A stretch of 6,931 nucleotides of DNA from assembly GCA_964428275.1 (NCBI GenBank), contig CAYRXN010000252.1, positions 1 through 6,931 on the forward strand, read 5' to 3'. The notes beneath the pieces are model-generated. The model was given only the letters and a program-made list of their open reading frames with translations, made no database searches and had not been told where the DNA came from. Below, piece after piece: positions 1-5,187 of this stretch. The translations under genes were made by a program, and so were the position numbers. The number at the start of each line of letters is the position of its first letter. Positions within the stretch are counted from its first letter, which is position 1. The DNA comes from JALSRY01 sp964428275 (lineage in GTDB: Bacteria; Planctomycetota; Phycisphaerae; UBA1845; Fen-1342).

Positions 1-73
1 GGGCAGCGAAGCGAAATACGACCGGCTCGTGATCGACGTCAAGGATGGCGAGTTCACCTACAGCTTCCAGTAG
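1..73 (+). CDS. C-terminal end of an unidentified protein (5' part outside window)
   Basis: Reading from base 2 gives 23 codons and a TAG stop at 71-73; the peptide ends in YDRLVIDVKDGEFTYSF-Q. Twenty of the 23 third positions are G or C, which fits the codon use of the confirmed genes here and supports real coding. The alternating hydrophobic and charged pattern suggests a terminal beta-hairpin. The piece is too short to assign a family. A hairpin follows 12 nt after the stop. Confidence 0.6.
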   Translation, partial: GSEAKYDRLVIDVKDGEFTYSFQ

Positions 74-84
74 CAGCGCTTCGC

Positions 85-101
85 GGCCGCCGCTTGCGGC
101 C
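85..101 (+). terminator. Possible hairpin terminator after the first gene
   Basis: GGCCGC (85-90) pairs with GCGGCC (96-101) around a 5-nt loop, 12 nt after the stop at 73. There is no T-tract, so it may be a weak or factor-assisted terminator, or chance in GC-rich DNA. Confidence 0.3.
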
Positions 102-128
102 AGGCGCCCGCGCCCCCAGCCGCCGCCG

Positions 129-283
129 AGGGGACGAAGGGGCGGAGGCCAAGGGACGCAGGGACGGAGGCCAAGGGACGAAGGGACGGAGGGACGGAGG
201 CGAGGAGGGAACAGGGATTCAGGGACTAAGGGATCAAGGGACACAGGGACGGAGGCCAAGGGACGCAGGGACGGAGGGGGATG
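129..283 (+). repeat. Degenerate 8-nt tandem repeat, consensus AGGGACNN (about 20 units)
   Basis: From base 129 the sequence divides into units that begin AGG. Most are exactly 8 nt, for example those at 152, 160, 174, 182, 190, 213, 221, 229, 237, 245, 259 and 267. Shortened 6-nt AGGCCA units occur at 146, 168 and 253. A larger identical block of 28 nt occurs twice, at 143-170 and 250-277. The plus strand is almost entirely purine, with GGG every 8 nt. Loss or gain of units by slippage or unequal exchange is the likely origin (inference). Confidence 0.9.
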
Positions 284-297
284 AGGCACCGAACGGT

Positions 298-367
298 CAT
301 TCGCCATTCGCCATTCGCCATTCGGCATTCGCCATTCGGCATTCGCCATTCGGCATTCGCCATTCAC
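298..367 (+). repeat. 7-nt tandem repeat, CATTCGC/CATTCGG, 10 units
   Basis: Ten contiguous 7-nt units start at 298, 305, 312, 319, 326, 333, 340, 347, 354 and 361. Units 1-3, 5, 7 and 9 are CATTCGC; units 4, 6 and 8 are CATTCGG; unit 10 is CATTCAC. From unit 3 onward the two types alternate, giving a 14-nt higher-order unit. This is a minisatellite-like array, with no flanking inverted repeats or target duplication to suggest a mobile element. Confidence 0.95.
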
Positions 368-427
368 AAAGACGCCGAGGCAGGAGACTGGGTGGGAATT
401 CCCCCCGCACCGCCGAGCGGGCCGGAG

Positions 428-454
428 TTGCGCCCCTTGACCAGCCGATATGAT
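428..454 (+). promoter_or_regulatory. Possible sigma-70-type promoter for the metalloprotease gene
   Basis: TATGAT (449-454) is a good -10 match and TTGCGC (428-433) a partial -35 match, 15 nt apart, which is shorter than ideal. It lies between the repeat array and the leader hairpins. It would start transcription near 461, giving a leader of about 115 nt. TTGACC at 437-442 is a better -35 but has no matching -10. Confidence 0.3.
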
Positions 455-475
455 GGTAAACGGAAGGTCGTGCGG

Positions 476-528
476 CGGGCGGCGGAGTGGCTGCCCCACT
501 GCGCCGCCCGGGTGCTGGGCCGGGCACC
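476..528 (+). promoter_or_regulatory. Two adjacent stem-loops in the metalloprotease leader
   Basis: The first stem-loop (476-510) pairs CGGGCGGCG (476-484) with CGCCGCCCG (502-510). After one G-G mismatch it continues with AGTGG (486-490) and CCACT (496-500) around a 5-nt loop. The second begins at the next base: GGTGC (511-515) pairs with GCACC (524-528) around an 8-nt loop. The structure ends 34 nt before the Shine-Dalgarno and has no T-tract. It could stabilise the mRNA, act as an attenuator or bind a protein; its role is unknown. Confidence 0.6.
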
Positions 529-562
529 TGCGATCGCGGACGAGCACCGTCTGGAACGCGGT

Positions 563-567
563 AGGAG
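563..567 (+). promoter_or_regulatory. Ribosome binding site AGGAG fixing the start at 576
   Basis: AGGAG lies 8 nt before ATG 576. The earlier in-frame ATG at 450 has no comparable site and would put the hairpins inside the coding sequence, so 576 is preferred. Confidence 0.75.
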
Positions 568-575
568 CGACAACG

Positions 576-1742
576 ATGGCGACAGCCCGTTTATCGGACA
601 GAGGGGCCGCGGGGTACACGCTGCCCCCCGATCGGCGCGAAAGCACTCGCGGCTGCCGGCGCCTTGCGCTGGTGGGTCTGGCGCTGTTCTGGGCGTTGAG
701 TCTGGGGGGCTGTCCGTTCGTGCCGGTCGGCGGCGAGGGCGGCTCATCGGAAACCGGGAGCAATGACACCCTGGCGACCGCCTCTGCGGTGGACTTCGAT
801 GCCTCCGGCAAGGCCGAGTTCACGGCCAAGCTCGCCACGAGTGGCGACGTGGACGTTTACCAGCTCGGCGCACTGGAGCCGGGTGACCGGCTGATCGTCG
901 ATGTCCGGGCGGTCACCGCGGGGCTCGATCCGGTTGCCGCCGTGTTCGATGAGCGCGAGTATCTCTACGCGTTCAACGATGACCGCGAGCCCGACGCGAG
1001 CGACCTGAACCCGCGGATCGACGTGCTGATCCGTGGCGAGGGGCACTCTTATTTTCTCGGCATCGCGCCGTTTCCGGACGACGGCACCACCGGGCAGTAC
1101 CGGGTTTCGGTCGAGATCACGCACGGCAACACGCTGCTCGACCCCGAGCCGCAGATCGTCTACCTGAACTGGGCGGGGGGCAGCGGCATTCGCGTGGAGA
1201 ATGTCGGCATCTTCGATCTCGACCCGTTCGACGCCGCCGATCTCGGCCCGTTCGCCGGGCGCACCGAGGAGATGAAGGATGCCATCGAGGCCGTGATCGC
1301 CGACCGGTTCGAAGGTTACGCCCTGACGCTGCGCAATTCGGACGACGATGCGGTGCCGACCGAACCGTTTTCGACGGTGTACTTCGGCGGCAACAACCCG
1401 CGGGCCTTCGCGATTTCCGAGCAGATCGACACGTTCGACGCGGACCACTCCGACGACGCGATCATATTCACCGACGGGTTTCGCGGCGCGTTTAGCCGCG
1501 TGCCCTCGCTGGAGCAGATGGCCACGGCGATCGGCAACACGGCCGCCCACGAGATCGGTCACCTGCTCGGGCTCGTGCACACCCGCGACTGCACCGGTCT
1601 GATGGACACGACCTGTTCCAACGACGCCCTGCTGGCGCGGCAGGTCTTCAAGCTCTCGCCGCTGGACGACAGCGTTTTCCCCTTCGGGCTCCAGGACGCC
1701 CCGGAACTGATCGAATGGGCCATCGGGACGATGGGGCTCTGA
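576..1742 (+). CDS. Secreted lipoprotein zinc metalloprotease with N-terminal PPC-like domain
   Basis: This 388-residue protein is probably an exported, membrane-anchored zinc endopeptidase; its substrate is unknown. A basic n-region is followed by a hydrophobic stretch and a lipobox LGGC with Cys46, so signal peptidase II processing is likely. Residues about 60-181 resemble a bacterial pre-peptidase C-terminal (PPC) beta-sandwich: DVDVYQL, GDRLIVDV, DPVAAVFDE, AFNDD and YRVSVEI. The catalytic part (about 190-388) contains the metzincin-type motif HEIGHLLGLVH: zinc ligands His325, His329 and His335, with catalytic base Glu326. Met343 in GLMDT is a plausible Met-turn, and Cys339 and Cys347 flank it and may form a disulfide. 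The exact peptidase family is not recognised. PPC domains more often sit after the peptidase, so the order is notable. The start at 576 is chosen for its AGGAG. A second lipoprotein gene follows 115 nt downstream on the same strand. Confidence 0.85.
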   Translation: MATARLSDRGAAGYTLPPDRRESTRGCRRLALVGLALFWALSLGGCPFVPVGGEGGSSETGSNDTLATASAVDFDASGKAEFTAKLATSGDVDVYQLGALEPGDRLIVDVRAVTAGLDPVAAVFDEREYLYAFNDDREPDASDLNPRIDVLIRGEGHSYFLGIAPFPDDGTTGQYRVSVEITHGNTLLDPEPQIVYLNWAGGSGIRVENVGIFDLDPFDAADLGPFAGRTEEMKDAIEAVIADRFEGYALTLRNSDDDAVPTEPFSTVYFGGNNPRAFAISEQIDTFDADHSDDAIIFTDGFRGAFSRVPSLEQMATAIGNTAAHEIGHLLGLVHTRDCTGLMDTTCSNDALLARQVFKLSPLDDSVFPFGLQDAPELIEWAIGTMGL

Positions 1743-1766
1743 GCGATCTCCCGTTCGCGAGGCATC

Positions 1767-1796
1767 TGGCCACGGGCCCGTGACGGCGCGTAGAAT
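1767..1796 (+). promoter_or_regulatory. Weak promoter-like site with embedded 12-nt palindrome
   Basis: TAGAAT (1791-1796) differs from the -10 consensus at one base. TGGCCA (1767-1772) is a 4/6 -35 match, 18 nt upstream. The perfect palindrome CACGGGCCCGTG (1771-1782) overlaps the end of the -35 and the spacer, where a dimeric regulator could bind. Alternatively, the palindrome is chance or a stem ending the upstream gene, whose stop lies 28 nt before it. Confidence 0.3.
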
Positions 1797-1857
1797 GAAC
1801 GTCGTCGCGGGGGACGGGACAGAGGGCGGCCGGGACCGCCGGTTGGATCGAGGTCGG

Positions 1858-3273
1858 ATGGCGCAGTTTGCGAATACCTGGCGCGGCTTGCTGCTGTTGA
1901 CGGCGGGCGTCCTCGGGGCCGTCGTGCTGGCCGGCTGCGAGCGCAGCGACTCACCGCGTCGTCGGCCGCATCCCAATGTGCTGCTCATCACGCTGGACAC
2001 GACGCGGGCGGATCACCTGGGTTGCTACGGTTACGCGCGGGCGACCAGCCCCAATCTCGATCGCCTGGCCGCGGAGGGGACGCGTTTCACCGACGCGATG
2101 ACGCAGGCCGCGGTGACGCCGGTTTCGCACGCGTCGATCCTGACGGGGCAGAACCCCTACCGACACGGGCTGCGCGTGATGCACGGCCGCAGGCAGAACC
2201 GCCTGCGCAAGTCGTGCGTCACGCTGGCGGAGATGCTGCGCGATGCGGGCTACCAGACGGCCGCTTTCGTGAGTGCCTTTCCGGTCACGCGACGTTTCGG
2301 GCTGGATCAGGGGTTCGCCACGTTCGACCAGGAGTTCATCATCGATGCCCCCGAAGCGATCGTCTCAGGCACGGGCGTCGTCAACACGAACAAGAACCAG
2401 CGGCGGGCTGACGGAACGTCGGACCGGGCGATCCGCTGGCTCGGCGGGGCGCGTGAGCCGTTCTTCCTCTGGCTGCACTACTTCGATCCGCACGACATCA
2501 AGCTCCTGCCGCCGCGCGCGTTTGTACGCGAGCACGCCCGCGGGGGCGATACGCCCGAGGCGCAGCTCCGCGATCTCTACGACGTCGAGATTCTCTACAT
2601 GGACCTCCAGATCGGCCGCGTGCTCGATGCGTTGCGCGGCGCGGGCCGCTTCGACGACACGATCATCGTTGTCACCTCGGACCACGGCGAAGGGCTCGGC
2701 GACCACGACTGGTGGACCCACGGCATCCTCTACCAGGAGCAGGTTCACGCGCCGCTGATCTTCCGCGGGCCCGGCGTTCCCGCGGGACGCGAGGTGGACG
2801 TGCTCGCGCGCACGACGGACATCATGCCGACCGTGCTCGATCTGGCGGGAGTCGCGCCCGGACGGCGGCCGCGGATGGACGGGCGAAGCCTGGTCGATCT
2901 GTGGCAGCCGCAGGCGGTCGATCCCCACCGGGCCGCGTACGCCGACTCGCTGAACATGCTGACGTACCAGACGCCGGCGGGCACCGCCGACCGCAAGAAC
3001 GACATGCTCTTCGTGCTGCGTGAGGGGCGTTGGAAGTATATCCACCACCTGCTTCGCCCGGCGGCCAGCGAACTCTACGACCTCTTGGCCGACCCGCACG
3101 AAGCGGTCAACCTGATCGACAGCCATGGCGAGATCGCGGCGAAGATGCGGGCGGCGCTGCGAGCCCGCGGCTGTTTCCCCCGCGGCCGGTCCGGCACGGA
3201 AGCGATGAGCGCCGAGGACGAGGCCCGGCTGCGTTCGCTGGGCTATCTGACGGATACGCAGCCGGCGCCGTAG
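1858..3273 (+). CDS. Sulfatase-superfamily lipoprotein hydrolase with Thr at the formylglycine position
   Basis: This 471-residue protein has the alkaline phosphatase/sulfatase fold and is probably tethered outside the inner membrane. The signal sequence ends in lipobox LAGC (Cys27). Sulfatase landmarks are LITLDTTRADHLGCYGY (metal ligand Asp47), the nucleophile region VTPVSHASILTG (87-97), HYFDPHD (207-213), TSDHGEGLGDHDWWTHG with metal ligands Asp275 and His276 and conserved His288, and ELYDLLADPHE (from 405). Aligning on ILTG puts Thr87 where CxPxR sulfatases carry Cys or Ser, and His91 where they carry Arg. Formylglycine therefore cannot form, and sulfate ester cleavage is doubtful. Thr is the nucleophile in related phosphotransferases such as LtaS and EptA, so phospho-ester chemistry is possible (inference). 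The tail RLRSLGYL is common in SHAS-type homologues. ATG 1858 is chosen because it gives a compact signal peptide with GAGG 4 nt upstream; GTG 1780 and ATG 1795 are in-frame alternatives. Confidence 0.85.
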   Translation: MAQFANTWRGLLLLTAGVLGAVVLAGCERSDSPRRRPHPNVLLITLDTTRADHLGCYGYARATSPNLDRLAAEGTRFTDAMTQAAVTPVSHASILTGQNPYRHGLRVMHGRRQNRLRKSCVTLAEMLRDAGYQTAAFVSAFPVTRRFGLDQGFATFDQEFIIDAPEAIVSGTGVVNTNKNQRRADGTSDRAIRWLGGAREPFFLWLHYFDPHDIKLLPPRAFVREHARGGDTPEAQLRDLYDVEILYMDLQIGRVLDALRGAGRFDDTIIVVTSDHGEGLGDHDWWTHGILYQEQVHAPLIFRGPGVPAGREVDVLARTTDIMPTVLDLAGVAPGRRPRMDGRSLVDLWQPQAVDPHRAAYADSLNMLTYQTPAGTADRKNDMLFVLREGRWKYIHHLLRPAASELYDLLADPHEAVNLIDSHGEIAAKMRAALRARGCFPRGRSGTEAMSAEDEARLRSLGYLTDTQPAP

Positions 3274-3345
3274 CCCGCGCGCCCGGTCTGCCGGTTCGGA
3301 CACGTCCGGGGGGCGTACCGTCTGCGTGCAAGAACGCCTGAAGAA

Positions 3346-3419
3346 GTGCGGCGAGAACTCGCGGCGCACAAGTCCGCGGCGAGCGGTGTTTCTGCGCCGC
3401 GTTGCCGCTGTCGGCGGCA
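3346..3419. terminator. Cluster of three hairpins between convergent genes
   Basis: Three hairpins follow one another. In 3346-3369, GTGC/GCAC is an outer stem and GCGAG/CTCGC an inner stem around AA. In 3375-3401, CGCGGCG pairs with CGCCGCG around 13 nt. In 3403-3419, TGCCGC pairs with GCGGCA around 5 nt. They lie 72 nt after the sulfatase stop (3273) and 20 nt after the speB stop (3440). There is no T-tract on either strand, so bidirectional termination is inferred from placement and structure. Confidence 0.4.
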
Positions 3420-3439
3420 TCATTCCCGCGGGTTGTTCT

Positions 3440-4309
3440 TCACTCCCGCACGAGCCCGACCAGCCGGTACGCCAGCCGGGCCGCGAGGTATTCGGTGACG
3501 GTCGAGGGCGGGACGGGACGGACCTCGACGATGTCGGCGCCGACGATGCGTCGTTGGCGGGCGACCGCGGCCAGCAGGTCGGCGACCTGGTACCAGTCGA
3601 GTCCGCCGGGCTCGGGCGTACCGGTTCCGGGGGCGCAGGCCGGGTCGAAACCGTCGATGTCGATCGTGACGTAGACGTGGTCGCCGAGGGCCGTGACGAC
3701 CTGGTCGATCCAGCCGTCCGACCGCCGGCACACCTCGGCGGGAACGATGCACTTGCCGGCCGCGCGGATGAAGCGGGCCTCCTCGCGGCTGTAGCTGCGA
3801 ATGCCGACGCCGACCGCGGCGACGCCCATGTCGTGAATCCGCCGCATGACGCAGGCGTGACTGTGCGGCGAGCCGTGGTACGTGTCACGCAGGTCGGCGT
3901 GCGCGTCGATCTGGAGCACGCAGAGGTGCTTGTGTCGCGTGCGCACGGCCCGCACGAGTGCGGCGGTGATACTGTGTTCGCCGCCCAGACCGATCAGGAA
4001 CTTGCCGTGGCGCACGATTCGCCGGGCAGCGTGATAGATGCGTTCGAGCATCGGCTCGGGCCCGCGGGCGTCGGGTTCGAGCGGGTCGAGCGTGGCGATA
4101 CCGGCCCGGTACGCCTCGCGTCCCACGCCGGGGTCGTAGTCTTCGAGCTGGCGCGAGGCGGCGATGATCGCGCGCGGGCCGTCGCGCGTCCCGGCGCTGA
4201 AGCTCGTCGTCGCGTCGTAGGGAATCGGAAGCACGGCGAACCGCGCGCGGGCGTAGTCCGCGTCGCGGCCGTCCAGGCCCAGGAAACTTTCCGGCATGCT
4301 CGCGGCCAT
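3440..4309 (-). CDS. speB: Agmatinase (ureohydrolase family)
   Basis: This 289-residue cytoplasmic enzyme hydrolyses agmatine to putrescine and urea. The binuclear manganese ligand motifs of the arginase/agmatinase family are all present. GGEHS supplies His112, and DAHAD supplies Asp135, His137 and Asp139. DIDGFDP supplies Asp217 and Asp219. The SHAC motif contains His151, and Glu262 in DIVEVRPVPP is the conserved residue that contacts the guanidinium group. Length matches the family (about 290-320). Sequence alone does not fully separate agmatinase from arginase or guanidinobutyrase, but the arginine decarboxylase gene 23 nt upstream, which makes agmatine, strongly favours agmatinase. An earlier in-frame start at 4375 would overlap the upstream gene; ATG at 4309 has GGGAG 6 nt before it and is preferred. 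No polyamine aminopropyltransferase or carboxyspermidine gene is visible nearby. Confidence 0.93.
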   Translation of the reverse strand: MAASMPESFLGLDGRDADYARARFAVLPIPYDATTSFSAGTRDGPRAIIAASRQLEDYDPGVGREAYRAGIATLDPLEPDARGPEPMLERIYHAARRIVRHGKFLIGLGGEHSITAALVRAVRTRHKHLCVLQIDAHADLRDTYHGSPHSHACVMRRIHDMGVAAVGVGIRSYSREEARFIRAAGKCIVPAEVCRRSDGWIDQVVTALGDHVYVTIDIDGFDPACAPGTGTPEPGGLDWYQVADLLAAVARQRRIVGADIVEVRPVPPSTVTEYLAARLAYRLVGLVRE

Positions 4310-4315
4310 CGACGG

Positions 4316-4320
4316 CTCCC
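4316..4320 (-). promoter_or_regulatory. Ribosome binding site GGGAG for speB
   Basis: On the minus strand GGGAG sits 6 nt before ATG 4309, inside the 23-nt gap after the decarboxylase stop. It selects this ATG over the in-frame ATG four codons later. Confidence 0.65.
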
Positions 4321-4332
4321 GGCGTGGCGAAC

Positions 4333-4887
4333 CTAATCGAACAGGAACACGGCCGCGGCCACGACGGTCGTCCACAGCCCGTTCTTGTCGCCCTCGGCGG
4401 TCTGAACGCAGGCGCGCGAGGTGACGATCTGGCCGCTCATGCGGTAGATCTCGCGGCGTTCGTCGTAGTCGGCGTCCGGGTCGAACTCGAGCCCGAGCGT
4501 GGAGGCCAGCATGCTGGCCGCCATGTCCTCGACCAGGTCGGCGGTCTTGCGGCTGTTCATGCCGAAGCCGTGGTATTCGGAGATGTAGCCGTAGTGCTCG
4601 CCGCGGGCGGGGATGGCCAGCCCGACGCCGGCGGAGACGAGGCGGTTGGGCTCGCTGGTGGAGGAGTCGGCGAGGACGCAGTAGGTAATCTCACCGGGGT
4701 TGAGGTTCTTGAGCCCCGAGCGTTTGGGCACGATCTTGCAGCCGGGGGGGAAGATGCTGGAAACCTTCACGAGGTTGAGCGGAGCGATGCCCGCATCGCG
4801 CAGGGCCACCTCGAACGACTGAAGCTTCTGGCGGTGCTTTCCGACGCCGCGCGTAAAGAACATCCGCTTGGGAACCATGGGCTGCAT
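4333..4887 (-). CDS. pdaD: Pyruvoyl-dependent arginine decarboxylase
   Basis: This 184-residue proenzyme decarboxylates arginine to agmatine. It uses a covalent pyruvoyl group instead of pyridoxal phosphate. The hallmark NLVKVSSIFPPGC is at residues 38-50. By analogy with the Methanocaldococcus jannaschii enzyme, self-cleavage should occur between Ser43 and Ser44, giving a short beta chain and an alpha chain with N-terminal pyruvoyl. Asn38 matches the conserved Asn of that family. Other family features are LNPGEITYCVLA (62-73), GVGLAIP (87-93) and HYGYISEYHG (98-107); Glu104 is the likely general acid, assigned by position. Length is close to known members (about 160-190). ATG 4887 is chosen because GGAGG lies 7 nt upstream; a longer reading to 5124 gives an Arg-rich, unconserved extension. 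It is the first gene of an operon with speB and is probably transcribed from the TATAAT promoter near 4993. Confidence 0.94.
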   Translation of the reverse strand: MQPMVPKRMFFTRGVGKHRQKLQSFEVALRDAGIAPLNLVKVSSIFPPGCKIVPKRSGLKNLNPGEITYCVLADSSTSEPNRLVSAGVGLAIPARGEHYGYISEYHGFGMNSRKTADLVEDMAASMLASTLGLEFDPDADYDERREIYRMSGQIVTSRACVQTAEGDKNGLWTTVVAAAVFLFD

Positions 4888-4894
4888 GCACCAA

Positions 4895-4899
4895 CCTCC
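4895..4899 (-). promoter_or_regulatory. Ribosome binding site GGAGG for the arginine decarboxylase gene
   Basis: A full GGAGG core on the minus strand, 7 nt before ATG 4887. It favours this start over the in-frame ATG three codons later and over the upstream start at 5124. Confidence 0.8.
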
Positions 4900-4990
4900 G
4901 TGCGACCGACCGCGCTCGGGCCCCGTGCCGACCAGCCGCGCGACCGCGCCTTCGCCGGCCTGGACCGCTACGAGAAATCGGGGGCGGCGG

Positions 4991-5019
4991 ATTATACCGC
5001 CCGCGCGTCCAAACCGGAA
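4991..5019 (-). promoter_or_regulatory. Sigma-70-type promoter for the polyamine operon
   Basis: The minus strand carries a perfect TATAAT at 4991-4996, conspicuous in such GC-rich DNA. The hexamer 17 nt upstream, TTCCGG (5014-5019), is a poor -35. TTGGAC (5007-5012) matches better, but its 10-nt spacing is too short. Transcription would start near 4984, about 97 nt before the decarboxylase ATG. The weak -35 suggests that an activator helps. Confidence 0.55.
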
Positions 5020-5150
5020 GAACGCCGACCGTCGGCGCGCCGTGCGCCGCGCGGGGATACCGCCGGTCCGGCGCACAGCGATGACACCGGGCCGACGAAG
5101 CCGCCGCGTAACTGCGACCACCACGACCCGGCCCCCGTGCCACTCGCCCT

Positions 5151-5165
5151 GCCGCCGACGGCGGC
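5151..5165 (-). terminator. Possible hairpin terminator after EF-G gene
   Basis: GCCGCC (5160-5165 read on the minus strand) pairs with GGCGGC (5151-5156) around a 3-nt loop, 22 nt after the EF-G stop. There is no T-tract. The separate promoter downstream is consistent with EF-G transcription ending here. Confidence 0.3.
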
Positions 5166-5187
5166 CCGTGCCGTCGCCCCGGCGTAT

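Larger units (their letters stand above)
74..575. other. 502-nt intergenic region rich in repeats and hairpins
   Basis: No gene is supported here. Open frames that cross it translate the tandem repeats into low-complexity Gly/Arg/Asp or repeated RHSPF-like peptides, in frames set only by repeat phasing. The region holds, in order, a hairpin (85-101), an 8-nt purine-rich tandem array (129-283), a 7-nt array (298-367), a possible promoter (428-454), two adjacent stem-loops (476-528) and a Shine-Dalgarno (563-567) for the metalloprotease gene. Confidence 0.75.
4888..5187. other. 300-nt intergenic region: operon leader, promoter and EF-G 3' flank
   Basis: No gene is supported. In minus-strand order it holds a hairpin after the EF-G stop (5151-5165), about 100 nt of GC-rich spacer, two overlapping palindromes at 5025-5042, a promoter (about 4991-5019), and a leader of about 100 nt ending in GGAGG. 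The leader shows no riboswitch or attenuator that I can recognise. Confidence 0.65.

Noticed and set aside
129..367. CRISPR array
   Set aside because: Units of 7-8 nt are contiguous, with no 25-40 nt repeats separated by unique spacers and no cas gene.
94..453. Plus-strand open frame of 119 codons through the repeats
   Set aside because: Its Gly/Arg/Asp-rich and RHSPF-like repeats simply reflect 8-nt and 7-nt DNA units read in three phases. There is no ribosome binding site.
450..575. Longer metalloprotease start at ATG 450
   Set aside because: No ribosome binding site. It would place two strong hairpins in the coding sequence and bury the signal peptide; ATG 576 has AGGAG at 8 nt.
74..575. 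Mobile element or attachment site at the repeat region
   Set aside because: No terminal inverted repeats, transposase, integrase, tRNA gene or target duplication is visible.
364..747. Minus-strand open frame of 127 codons
   Set aside because: It overlaps the leader hairpins and the signal peptide region of the metalloprotease, is low-complexity Arg/Pro/Ser, and resembles no family.
744..2000. Minus-strand open frame of 418 codons opposite the metalloprotease
   Set aside because: It is a GC-rich antisense shadow. The plus strand carries HExxHxxGxxH, a lipobox and a good ribosome binding site, while this reading shows no domain and runs across two genes.
2365..3888. Minus-strand open frame of 507 codons
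   Set aside because: It is antisense to the sulfatase homologue and out of frame with speB. It is Arg/Ser/Thr-rich without motifs, as expected of a stop-poor shadow frame.
3326..4336. Plus-strand open frame of 336 codons opposite speB
   Set aside because: speB has all metal-ligand motifs on the minus strand. This frame has no recognisable domain.
4888..5124. N-terminal extension of the arginine decarboxylase to 5124
   Set aside because: The 79 added residues are Arg-rich and unlike the family, and the TATAAT promoter would fall inside it. ATG 4887 has GGAGG.
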